Notes under the pieces: generated by a model
What the model was told of the DNA's origin: nothing
The model's database searches: none
Seen by the model: only the letters and a program-made list of their open reading frames with translations
Source: Prochlorococcus sp. AG-409-K04
Lineage (GTDB): Bacteria; Cyanobacteriota; Cyanobacteriia; PCC-6307; Cyanobiaceae
DNA: 46,737 bases
Direction: 5' to 3'
Assembly: GCA_003215555.1 (NCBI GenBank)
Contig: QCKE01000011.1
Location: forward strand, 1-46,737
Part shown: in pieces, positions 9,586 through 16,864 of the stretch
Numbering within the stretch: position 1 is the stretch's first letter
How the letters are laid out: each line of letters begins with the position of its first letter
Position numbers and translations under genes: made by a program

Positions 9586-9849
9586 ATGTCACACCCACTG
9601 ATTAGAGATGAAGAACATTACTTAATCATGGAACCAGGCGAAAAAGAGAAATTCCTTTCTGCACAAGAAACTTTAGAATGGTTAGAAAAATGGTTAAAAA
9701 AGATGGAAGTCATGCCTGAAGATTTGAAAGATCAGAACTCATATAAATCAGCTGCAAAACGATTACTAGATACATCATGCGATCTTCAAATAAAGCAAGG
9801 CTTTTCTATCGAATGGTTTGCTATTCGCCTCGAAAAACCTAGTTATTAA
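9586..9849 (+). CDS. CRR7-like small protein (chlororespiratory reduction 7 family)
   Basis: An 87-residue soluble protein: an EEHYLIMEPGEKEKFLSAQETLEWLE start, an LPEDL-like MPEDLKDQ segment in the middle, and a C-terminal FSIEWFAIRLEK strand. This resembles the cyanobacterial/chloroplast CRR7 family (PF12095), whose plant member is needed for assembly of the chloroplast NDH complex. It follows the GST gene closely and its 3' end overlaps the convergent aroK by 11 bases. Assignment is from remembered motif pattern only; a profile search would settle it. Confidence 0.65.
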   Translation: MSHPLIRDEEHYLIMEPGEKEKFLSAQETLEWLEKWLKKMEVMPEDLKDQNSYKSAAKRLLDTSCDLQIKQGFSIEWFAIRLEKPSY

Positions 9850-10399
9850 AAATTGTTGGCAATTTTGCAAGAATTTTTTTAGAAACTTCTTCAGGGTTCT
9901 CTTGCTGAACAGAGATCTCCAAATCAGATTCTTTATAAAAAACCTCACGTTCTTTTAACAAATCAGGAAGAAAAGCATTGAGATTTTCCTTATCTAGCAA
10001 AGGACGATGATCCGAATCAACCGTCAGTCTATGTAACAAGCAATCCAATGTTGGATTAATCCAAACAACTATTCCCTGATGTAATACTCCCCAATTTTCC
10101 GGCTGAGTAACCACACCTCCTCCGGTAGCTACAACTAAAGAATGTAATTGCCCAATTTCTTTTAGAACCTTAGTTTCAATAACTCTAAAAGCAGTTTCAC
10201 CATCTTTATTGAAAATTTCTCTAATAGAACTTTGAGTCGCTTCTTCAATTAAGTTATCCTGATCGATAAAGCTGTAATCAAGTGCTTTAGCTAAATAAGG
10301 ACCAGTCAAACTCTTCCCTGAACCCATCATTCCTACAAGAAAAATAATGCGACCTCTTAAAGTTTTCTTTAATAAAGCAGATTTCAAGGAATCACTCAA
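9839..10399 (-). CDS. aroK: Shikimate kinase AroK
   Basis: AroK phosphorylates shikimate at the 3-OH with ATP in aromatic amino acid synthesis. The 186-residue protein carries the P-loop GMMGSGKS (residues 23-30), a shikimate-binding DQDNLIEE segment, GETAFRVIETKVL, the VVATGGGVV motif, and the lid-region RPLLDKE. Length and motif order fit the family. It is transcribed alone, with its end overlapping the CRR7-like gene tail-to-tail. Confidence 0.95.
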   Translation of the reverse strand: MSDSLKSALLKKTLRGRIIFLVGMMGSGKSLTGPYLAKALDYSFIDQDNLIEEATQSSIREIFNKDGETAFRVIETKVLKEIGQLHSLVVATGGGVVTQPENWGVLHQGIVVWINPTLDCLLHRLTVDSDHRPLLDKENLNAFLPDLLKEREVFYKESDLEISVQQENPEEVSKKILAKLPTIFNN

Positions 10400-10453
10400 A
10401 CCAACAAAAGAATATACAAGTTATTAAAATGAAAATTCAGGTATGAAACAAAA

Positions 10454-11365
10454 ATGAATGAGATCATATCTTCCAACAAACACGGAAAAGGTCGAAGTTG
10501 TGTCATTACTCGTCGAGCCCTCTTTAGTTCTAGTCATCGATACTGGCTTCCCGAATTATCAGCTGAGGAAAATTCCAAATCTTTTGGAAAATGCAGTTTA
10601 ATGCCAGGTCATGGCCACAATTACAAGTTAATTGTTTCTATGACAGGCGAATTGAATCAAGATGGAATGGTTCTCAACCTTTCTGAGGTCAAGCATGCAA
10701 TAAAGGAAAAAATTTCAAGTCAACTAGACTTTGCATGTCTAAATAACGTATGGCCAGAATTTGACATCTCAAAGACTGAAGGATTCTTACCAACAACAGA
10801 AGCTTTGACAAAAGTCATCTGGTCTCGATTAGAATCTGAGATACCTTTAATCTCTCTAAGACTTTACGAAAACGAAAGCCTTTGGGCAGACTATCTTGGT
10901 AACCATATGGAAGGATTCTTAACTATCCGAAAACACTTCTCTGCAGCACACCGATTAGCCAGAGAAGAGTTATCTCAAACAGAAAACGAAAGAATTTATG
11001 GAAAATGCGCTAGAACACATGGCCATGGTCACAACTATTTTGTTGAAATAACTGTGAGAGGGAAAATTGATACCCGAACAGGAATGATTTGTGACCTAAC
11101 ATCACTAGAAAAAATAGTTGAAGATTATGTAATAGAACCTTTTGACCATAGTTTCCTCAATAAAGATATAAAATATTTCCAATCTTGTGTTCCAACAGCT
11201 GAAAATATTGCTCTTTATATTTCTGACATGCTAAAAGAACCAATCAAAAGCATTGGGGCAAATTTACATAGAATCAATCTTCAAGAAAGTCCAAATAATG
11301 CAGCTATAATTTATGCAGAAAATGCTCAATTAGATACCTTAAGTATTAACGATAGCGATTCTTGA
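10454..11365 (+). CDS. Tandem 6-pyruvoyl-tetrahydropterin synthase/QueD protein, two fused domains
   Basis: Members of this family convert dihydroneopterin triphosphate to 6-pyruvoyl-tetrahydropterin (PTPS) or to 6-carboxy-tetrahydropterin (QueD, queuosine pathway). A usual subunit has 120-145 residues; this one has 303 with two full domains. Domain 1 (about 14-150) has zinc-ligand candidates H28, H53, H55 and catalytic-type C47, but reads LDF at 91-93 where the family has an Asp-His pair. Domain 2 (about 154-290) has H166, C185, H191, H193 and an intact D231-H232. The TTG start of the next gene overlaps its TGA, so the two are coupled. Whether the product is a pterin or a queuosine precursor is not decidable from sequence. 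Confidence 0.88.
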   Translation: MNEIISSNKHGKGRSCVITRRALFSSSHRYWLPELSAEENSKSFGKCSLMPGHGHNYKLIVSMTGELNQDGMVLNLSEVKHAIKEKISSQLDFACLNNVWPEFDISKTEGFLPTTEALTKVIWSRLESEIPLISLRLYENESLWADYLGNHMEGFLTIRKHFSAAHRLAREELSQTENERIYGKCARTHGHGHNYFVEITVRGKIDTRTGMICDLTSLEKIVEDYVIEPFDHSFLNKDIKYFQSCVPTAENIALYISDMLKEPIKSIGANLHRINLQESPNNAAIIYAENAQLDTLSINDSDS

Positions 11366-12036
11366 ATAAAACCTTAGTTCGTTTAGTTCTGGCAGTTAGC
11401 ATAGATGGTCGTATTACTTTCTCCAATGGGAGCAAAGCCTCTTTAGGTGGTAAAGGAGACAGGAAAGTCTTAGAAGAATCATTAGCCTGGTCTGATGCCA
11501 CTTTAATGGGAAGAGGAACACTAGAAGCACATCAAAATACATGTCTAATTCATAGTCCTAAATTATTAAGCATTAGAAAATCAAAAGGAAAATCTTTGCA
11601 GCCTATTTCTCTAATTGCAACTTCAAAGGGATCATTTTCAGAAAATTGGGAATATTTTGATCAACCAATTACTAGATGGATTTTAAGTCCCAAGAAAAAA
11701 AGTAATCATATTTATCAGAAAGGGTTTGATCGTCATTTTCTAATAAGAAATACATGGGCAGAAACTTTTCATCATCTTAAGAAAGAAGGGTGTCACAAAA
11801 TAGCTCTTCTAGGAGGAAGGAAATTAATTCAATCAATCTTATTAGAAGATAACATTGATGAATTGCAATTTACTCTAACTCCAAGAATCTTAGGAGGGAA
11901 CTATACATGGGTAGATACATCAGGAACCATGAATCTTCCTATTAATCTAACTGAATCTAAGGCATGGATTTTAAAAGAAATAAAAATATTAGAAGGAAAT
12001 GAATTGATGATCCAATACTCGAGGAATAGAAAATGA
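11362..12036 (+). CDS. RibD C-terminal-domain / dihydrofolate-reductase-like reductase
   Basis: A 224-residue NAD(P)H-dependent reductase of the RibD-C/DHFR-like fold. Motifs: VLAVSIDGRITF at the start, a SDATLMGRGTLEAH segment near residue 50, a KIALLGGRKLIQSIL cofactor-binding stretch around 145-160, and ELQFTLTPRILGG. It lacks a deaminase domain, so it is not a full RibD. It starts at TTG (11362), overlapping the TGA of the double PTPS gene, and its own TGA overlaps the ATG of the following FemAB-like gene. Coupling to a PTPS protein makes a pterin substrate plausible; riboflavin-pathway reductase is the alternative. Confidence 0.82.
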   Translation: MNKTLVRLVLAVSIDGRITFSNGSKASLGGKGDRKVLEESLAWSDATLMGRGTLEAHQNTCLIHSPKLLSIRKSKGKSLQPISLIATSKGSFSENWEYFDQPITRWILSPKKKSNHIYQKGFDRHFLIRNTWAETFHHLKKEGCHKIALLGGRKLIQSILLEDNIDELQFTLTPRILGGNYTWVDTSGTMNLPINLTESKAWILKEIKILEGNELMIQYSRNRK

Positions 12037-13211
12037 ATTCTGAAATCAAAGCACAATGGCATAAATCAATTCAAGAAATTACAAAACAAAACTGGCAAAG
12101 CATTTTAGGAAATGAAACTATACCTTTCTTTCATTGGGATTGGTTAAATACACTTGAAACATCCGAAAGTATTTCTTCAAAATACGGATGGCAACCTATA
12201 CACCTAACACTTTGGGACAAGAAAAAGATTATTGCATTTGCGCCTTTATATTTAAAAAATCATAGTTTTGGAGAATTTATTTTTGACCACCCTTTTGTAG
12301 AGTTAGCAAATCATTTGGGTCTTAATTATTACCCAAAACTAATCGGAATGACACCATTAAGCCCTGTAGAAGGATATCAATTTTTCATCTCACAAGAGTA
12401 TTGTAAAAGACAAATCACAAAAATTATGATGAATTATATAGATGAGTTTGCATTAAAAAATGGAATTCTTAGCTGCAATTTTCTTTACGTAGATGAACAA
12501 TGGAAACAATACGGAGAATCAGCTAATTGCTTATGCTGGATCAACAAGCAAAGTTTATGGAGTTCTAAAGGAGAAGAAAATTTTGACGATTACCTACAAA
12601 GATTCAATGCAAATCAAAGAAGGAATATAAAGCGTGAAAGACAATCAATACAAAAAGCTGGTCTAAATATTTCTATTCTTAATTTTGATCAAATAGATTT
12701 AGAAATATTAGAAATGATGTATTATTTATACTCATCGCATTGTAAGAAATGGGGTTACTGGGGCAGCAAATATTTAACAAAAGATTTTTTCATAAATTTA
12801 TTCAATTGTGAAATTAAAGATCAAATTGTACTATTTAATGCAAATCGAGGAAATATAAAAGAACCTATTGCTATGTCAATATGTTTAGCCAATAATAATA
12901 TGCTTTGGGGTAGATATTGGGGAAGCAATGAAGATATTAAAAATCTTCATTTTAATCTCTGTTACTATTCACCTATTTCCTGGTCAATAAAGAATGGTAT
13001 TAATCAATTTGATCCAGGAGCAGGTGGACAGCATAAAGCCAGGAGAGGTTTTGAAGCAAAACCTTGTTTTAGCCTTCATCGTTGGTATGAAAAACGAATG
13101 GAATCTTATATAAAAGAATGGCTTAAAAAAGTGAATGATTTAACCATTCAACAAATCAATGCATCAAACAATGAAGTTCCCTTTAAGAAAAAACAAATAG
13201 ATTTACTATAA
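12033..13211 (+). CDS. FemAB-like / peptidogalycan biosynthesis protein (COG3146, GNAT fold)
   Basis: A 392-residue protein matching the DUF482/COG3146 family of acyl-transferase-fold proteins. Features: FFHWDWLNTLETS near residue 33-45, a GWQPIHLTLWDKKKIIAFAPLYLK strand pair, the NQRRNIKRERQSI basic helix (about 193-205), and a C-terminal QFDPGAGGQHKARRGFEA motif that is the family hallmark. The name peptidogalycan is historical; acceptor and donor are not established. Its ATG overlaps the preceding stop (ATGA), completing a three-gene coupled operon. Confidence 0.84.
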   Translation: MNSEIKAQWHKSIQEITKQNWQSILGNETIPFFHWDWLNTLETSESISSKYGWQPIHLTLWDKKKIIAFAPLYLKNHSFGEFIFDHPFVELANHLGLNYYPKLIGMTPLSPVEGYQFFISQEYCKRQITKIMMNYIDEFALKNGILSCNFLYVDEQWKQYGESANCLCWINKQSLWSSKGEENFDDYLQRFNANQRRNIKRERQSIQKAGLNISILNFDQIDLEILEMMYYLYSSHCKKWGYWGSKYLTKDFFINLFNCEIKDQIVLFNANRGNIKEPIAMSICLANNNMLWGRYWGSNEDIKNLHFNLCYYSPISWSIKNGINQFDPGAGGQHKARRGFEAKPCFSLHRWYEKRMESYIKEWLKKVNDLTIQQINASNNEVPFKKKQIDLL

Positions 13212-13231
13212 ATCTAAGACTTTTATTTTTC

Positions 13232-13432
13232 ATGGGCAATATAGAAGAAAAAGAAAAGGACAATCAAAATCTTTTATCATATCAGAAAGATAATAATCAG
13301 GTCTTATTTAGATTCTTTGGGATCGAAATGACTGCTCCCAAAGGTTTAAAATATCCAAGAATAGTATATGTCTCATTTATAGTAGTTAATTTCTTTCTTT
13401 TACTTGTGCTAAGGAAATTGATTATTAATTAA
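13232..13432 (+). CDS. Small single-pass membrane protein, unknown
   Basis: A 66-residue product with a charged, Asn/Gln-rich N-terminal half, an FFGIEMTAPKGLKYPRI linker and one C-terminal membrane helix (about residues 46-62). No family recognised. It follows the FemAB-like gene by 20 bases on the same strand and may be the last gene of that transcript. The convergent 44-codon zinc-ribbon ORF ends four bases past its stop. Confidence 0.65.
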   Translation: MGNIEEKEKDNQNLLSYQKDNNQVLFRFFGIEMTAPKGLKYPRIVYVSFIVVNFFLLLVLRKLIIN

Positions 13433-13436
13433 AATT

Positions 13437-13571
13437 TTACCATTTTTCTAATTGTAATTGCGCACCACAATACTTACAATATTTTGTTTGATCAATACTT
13501 AAAAGCAAGGGTAATTGGACACGAATTAAAAACCAGTTTAAACACAAACCACAATAACCTAGAAGCTTCAT
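13437..13571 (-). CDS. 44-residue zinc-ribbon-like micro-protein
   Basis: This short reading frame runs from ATG (complement of 13569-13571) to TAA (complement of 13437-13439). Its 44 residues contain two C-x-x-C pairs, C7/C10 (YCGLC) and C32/C35 (YCKYCG), separated by a hydrophobic stretch, and end in LEKW. Two knuckles of this kind are the pattern of a small zinc ribbon. It fills almost exactly the gap after the convergent membrane-protein gene. Coding status is inferred from the cysteine pattern and fit; no family was recognised. Confidence 0.6.
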   Translation of the reverse strand: MKLLGYCGLCLNWFLIRVQLPLLLSIDQTKYCKYCGAQLQLEKW

Positions 13572-13665
13572 TTAAACTAAGAAGAAAATTAAATATAGTT
13601 TATAATTACACATAATAAATCAAATACAAGGCTATTTATAAATCAGGAAATAATGATCAACAAGT

Positions 13666-13682
13666 CTAAATCTCAAAATTCA
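13666..13682. repeat. 17-bp direct repeat, copy 1 (upstream of DUF4346 gene)
   Basis: The 17-mer starting ctaaatctcaaa and ending attca occurs here and again, identically, at 14167-14183, bracketing the DUF4346 gene. The second copy contains that gene's stop codon. The sequence after each copy is loosely similar too (both reach an aagct within about 10 bases). Confidence 0.8.
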
Positions 13683-13745
13683 TATTATAAGCTGAAAAAA
13701 ATTTGACAAATATAGATTACTAAAGATCTTCTTAGGATTATAATT

Positions 13746-13775
13746 AAATAGCTATGAAACAAATAGCTATGAAAC
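13746..13775 (+). repeat. Perfect 15-bp tandem duplication over a start codon
   Basis: The unit AAATAGCTATGAAAC occurs twice head-to-tail (13746-13760 and 13761-13775). Each copy holds an in-frame ATG, so the DUF4346 gene has two equivalent starts (13754 and 13769), and the longer product begins MKQIAMKQK. The duplication is read directly from the sequence. Confidence 0.95.
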
Positions 13776-14170
13776 AAAAATCACCACAGAAAATTCAAGA
13801 GGCCGTTATAAAAGGTATCGATGATGAATACTCCAAAAGATTTATCAATCTTGATCCAAAAGGCTATTTCATCATCAAACTTAATCAACGCAATCAAGAA
13901 CTGATAGCTGAGCTTTTTAGTAATGATATTGATGATATAGGAAGAGCTATTGATCCAGAAACAGGAAAGCCACTAACATGCAATACCAGTAAAAAACGCT
14001 CCCCTATTAAAATTTTCAAAGGAAGAACCGCTAAGGAAATTGGTATACGTCTTACAGAATGTGAGGAAACATTACCAGTTAGCAAAATAGATCATGCTCT
14101 CTATCTTGGAAGAGAACTGCAGAAAGCTGAGAACTGTCTCATAACCGGACAACATTATATTCAGGACTAA
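13754..14170 (+). CDS. DUF4346 domain protein
   Basis: A 138-residue protein (133 if the second ATG at 13769 is used). It shows the DUF4346 pattern: an LDPKGYFIIKLNQRNQELIAELF beginning, a central FKGRTAKEIGIRL helix, and the C-terminal HALYLGRELQKAENCL block ending in YIQD. The domain is widespread in cyanobacteria, sometimes fused to pterin-binding-like domains; its function is unknown. It lies alone between the zinc-ribbon ORF and the petL candidate and is flanked by a 17-bp direct repeat. Its start region is duplicated (see the repeat at 13746). Confidence 0.78.
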   Translation: MKQIAMKQKSPQKIQEAVIKGIDDEYSKRFINLDPKGYFIIKLNQRNQELIAELFSNDIDDIGRAIDPETGKPLTCNTSKKRSPIKIFKGRTAKEIGIRLTECEETLPVSKIDHALYLGRELQKAENCLITGQHYIQD

Positions 14171-14183
14171 ATCTCAAAATTCA
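14167..14183. repeat. 17-bp direct repeat, copy 2 (over the DUF4346 stop codon)
   Basis: Identical to 13666-13682, 501 bases downstream of it. The TAA stop of the DUF4346 gene lies inside this copy at 14168-14170. Confidence 0.8.
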
Positions 14184-14242
14184 CTAAAAGCTACACAAAA
14201 GGCACCGAAATCTGTTCTAATAAAAAAAAGCATGTTTTTCTA

Positions 14243-14335
14243 ATGGGAATTTTATTTTATTTGATGATTGTTGGAGTAGGCCTTGGAACAGCATTTGCTA
14301 TTAGTAAAATTTTAAAAGCTATAAAATTAATATAA
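14243..14335 (+). CDS. petL: Cytochrome b6f subunit PetL (candidate)
   Basis: A 30-residue single-helix membrane peptide, MGILFYLM at the start and AIKLI at the end. Cyanobacterial PetL is about 31-32 residues with one membrane helix and, as I recall it from Mastigocladus, ends in a closely similar S-I-K-L-I. PetL is a peripheral transmembrane subunit of the cytochrome b6f complex, influencing its stability. The frame runs ATG 14243 to TAA 14333-14335 with no clear Shine-Dalgarno sequence. Other tiny photosystem or b6f peptides are possible, but the C-terminal motif favours PetL. Confidence 0.68.
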   Translation: MGILFYLMIVGVGLGTAFAISKILKAIKLI

Positions 14336-14401
14336 TCCAAATATAGTCATACCGATGAAAACTACTCCAAAAAAATAATGAGATAAATTTAATTTTTTGT
14401 T

Positions 14402-15778
14402 TTAAAAATTCTTATTTTTTATAGATCGAATAATTTTTTGTGAATCAAATATTTCACCGAACAAATCATATAAATAAGAGCTTGTAATTAAGACAGGTAG
14501 TATCTTACCTAATATCAACTCTTTGAATTTTAACTCAAATTTTATTCTTACTATTCCATCAACTTCAGGAGCAAAACGAGAACATCTTCCTAAAAATTCT
14601 CCTGTTTCAGGATCTATACTCTCAATTAAAACATCGACAAATTGTCCAATCAACGCTTGATTCTTTCTTTGGGAAATAGGCTGCTGAATAGATATGATTT
14701 TGTCTTTACGAGCTTGAGCAATGTGATAAGGAATTTTTTCAGATAAGGTAGCAGCTTTAGTTCCTTCTTCCGCAGAAAAAGTAAATACACCTACATGGTC
14801 AAATTCCTGATCTTGAACAAATGAAACCAGATGATCAAATTGCGCTTCAGTTTCTCCTGGAAAACCCACAATTAACGAAGTCCGAAAAATAGCTTCTGGT
14901 AATTCACCTCTAATCCTATCTAATAAAGAAGTATTCAAATCTATCTGCCAAGGCCTATTCATTGCCTTCAAAACATCAGGGTGACTATGCTGCAAAGGTA
15001 AATCTAAATAAGGCAAAAGGTTAGGAACTTCCTTGAAAGAACGTATTACTTCAGAAGTCAGCCCAGTAGGATAAGCATAATGAACTCTGATCCATGGTAT
15101 ATCTACCTTTCCCAATGCATTCAATAACTCCGCAAGATAGGGCCTACCGTAAACATCAATTCCATAATTAGTAGTGATTTGACTAATTAAAATCAATTCC
15201 TTAAAACCTGCCTTGGCCAGTTGCTTAGCTTCTGCAACAATTGATTCAACAGATCGACTTCGTTGTCTACCTCTGAGTTTAGGGATAATGCAAAAAGCAC
15301 AATTGTAATCACATCCTTCTGAAATTTTTAAATAAGCAACAGTCTGACCTGGTTTTCTATATCTCGGTAGATTTTCGTTTCCAACAAATAGCGGTATCTC
15401 AGAAACATTGTTGACTCTTTCACCGGTTTTAACTCTCTGAAGAACTTCTAAAATATTCTGATAATCTCCTGTACCAATTATTGCTTTAGCTTCTGGAATG
15501 GAATCTAATAAATCAGCTTTAAAATGCTGAGCAAGACAACCAGCGATAATAATCTCCTTATTTTGCTCAGCTAGCTTTACCAAAACTCGAACAGATTCTT
15601 CTCTAGCTTGCTCTATAAAACTGCAAGTGTTTACAACTACAAGAGATGCATCATCAGGATTTTCACTAACTTCAAAACCTCCTTTTTGCAACAAACCCAT
15701 CATGTGCTCTGTATCAACAAGATTCTTTTCACACCCCAAGTGAATAAAAGCTACTGATTGCTGATCCTTTGGAAACAA
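14402..15778 (-). CDS. rimO: Ribosomal protein S12 methylthiotransferase RimO
   Basis: RimO is a radical SAM methylthiotransferase that modifies an aspartate of ribosomal protein S12. The 458-residue protein has the UPF0004 domain with its three cluster cysteines C16, C52 and C81, the radical-SAM triad C156/C160/C163 in CDYNCAFC, and a C-terminal TRAM domain (about 375-440). The [13 protein letters not shown] start and [25 protein letters not shown] block are RimO- rather than MiaB-type. It is convergent with petL and divergent from the VKOR gene. Confidence 0.93.
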   Translation of the reverse strand: MFPKDQQSVAFIHLGCEKNLVDTEHMMGLLQKGGFEVSENPDDASLVVVNTCSFIEQAREESVRVLVKLAEQNKEIIIAGCLAQHFKADLLDSIPEAKAIIGTGDYQNILEVLQRVKTGERVNNVSEIPLFVGNENLPRYRKPGQTVAYLKISEGCDYNCAFCIIPKLRGRQRSRSVESIVAEAKQLAKAGFKELILISQITTNYGIDVYGRPYLAELLNALGKVDIPWIRVHYAYPTGLTSEVIRSFKEVPNLLPYLDLPLQHSHPDVLKAMNRPWQIDLNTSLLDRIRGELPEAIFRTSLIVGFPGETEAQFDHLVSFVQDQEFDHVGVFTFSAEEGTKAATLSEKIPYHIAQARKDKIISIQQPISQRKNQALIGQFVDVLIESIDPETGEFLGRCSRFAPEVDGIVRIKFELKFKELILGKILPVLITSSYLYDLFGEIFDSQKIIRSIKNKNF

Positions 15779-15917
15779 TGATTTTTGTTGTATTCTAAGT
15801 CAATCATTATTGTAAAGCGTAATAAAAGCAATGATCTAAAAATTATATAACCGTTCAAATTCAAAAAATAATAATTAACGCCTAAAAGCTGTCAGAATTG
15901 TCAAATCAACCAATTCA

Positions 15918-16859
15918 ATGATGAATACATCTCGCCTAAAAAGTCGAAGAAAACAAGATCATGGTTCCAAATTAGCAAGAATTCTTATAGGGACCTTGGC
16001 AACAATAGGAGTAATAGACACAGGATCTATTACATTTAACAGATGGGGAGTAATTGGTTCTCTTTCGTGCCCAGGAAATGCTCAGGGTTGCGACCGAGTC
16101 TTAGATAGTCCATGGGGGACGATCTTTGAAATTAATAATATAACAATCCCTTTATCTTTTATCGGTTTAATTGCTTATACCACAATCCTACTTCTCGCAA
16201 TTATTCCATTTCTACCTTCAATTAATACAAAAAAACTTGATATTTCAAGCACAGGATGGTGGGGACTATTTTTTCTATCAACTTGTATGTCTATTTTCAG
16301 TTGGTTATTAATAGGAATAATGATCTTTAAAATAGAAGCATTTTGTTTTTTCTGTGTTTTATCTGCAATAAGTTCTAATTTAATCTTACTATTAACTATC
16401 ATTGGAGGTGGATGGGAAGACAAACGGGATTTAATATTTAGAGGAATTATATTATCAATAATTGTAATAATAGGTGGATTGATTTGGTCATCTTCTGTTG
16501 ATCCAAGCAAGGTTAATCTTTCAAGTCAGGCTAAAGTAGCTCCAGTAGTTATCAATAAAAGCTCAACATCATCTATAAAATTTGCAGAATACTTAACACA
16601 AAAAAATATTATTTTATATAATGCATATTGGTGCCCCCATTGTCATGATCAAAAAGAATTATTTGGAAGAGAAGCTGCTGCAAAATTAATTTCTATCGAA
16701 TGTGCTCCAGATGGAAACAACAGTAAGACAGATCTCTGTGAAAAGAAAAATATTAGTGGATTTCCATCTTGGGAAATTAATGGAAAAATTATTTCAGGGG
16801 TTAAAAGCCTAGAAGAATTAGCTGATTTGAGTGCGTATTCAGGACCTAGAGAGTTCTAA
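15918..16859 (+). CDS. VKOR-thioredoxin fusion, disulfide-forming membrane enzyme
   Basis: A bacterial vitamin K epoxide reductase homologue that uses quinone to oxidise a partner thioredoxin-like domain and so drives disulfide formation in the periplasm or thylakoid lumen. The 313-residue protein has a basic N terminus, about four to five membrane helices up to residue 190, the loop cysteines C51 and C58, and the quinone-proximal C143-x-x-C146. The C-terminal domain (about 220-310) carries C239-P-H-C242 plus a second pair C262/C274. This matches the cyanobacterial fusion form. ATG 15918 is followed by a second ATG; either may be used. Confidence 0.92.
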   Translation: MMNTSRLKSRRKQDHGSKLARILIGTLATIGVIDTGSITFNRWGVIGSLSCPGNAQGCDRVLDSPWGTIFEINNITIPLSFIGLIAYTTILLLAIIPFLPSINTKKLDISSTGWWGLFFLSTCMSIFSWLLIGIMIFKIEAFCFFCVLSAISSNLILLLTIIGGGWEDKRDLIFRGIILSIIVIIGGLIWSSSVDPSKVNLSSQAKVAPVVINKSSTSSIKFAEYLTQKNIILYNAYWCPHCHDQKELFGREAAAKLISIECAPDGNNSKTDLCEKKNISGFPSWEINGKIISGVKSLEELADLSAYSGPREF

Positions 16860-16864
16860 AGAGT

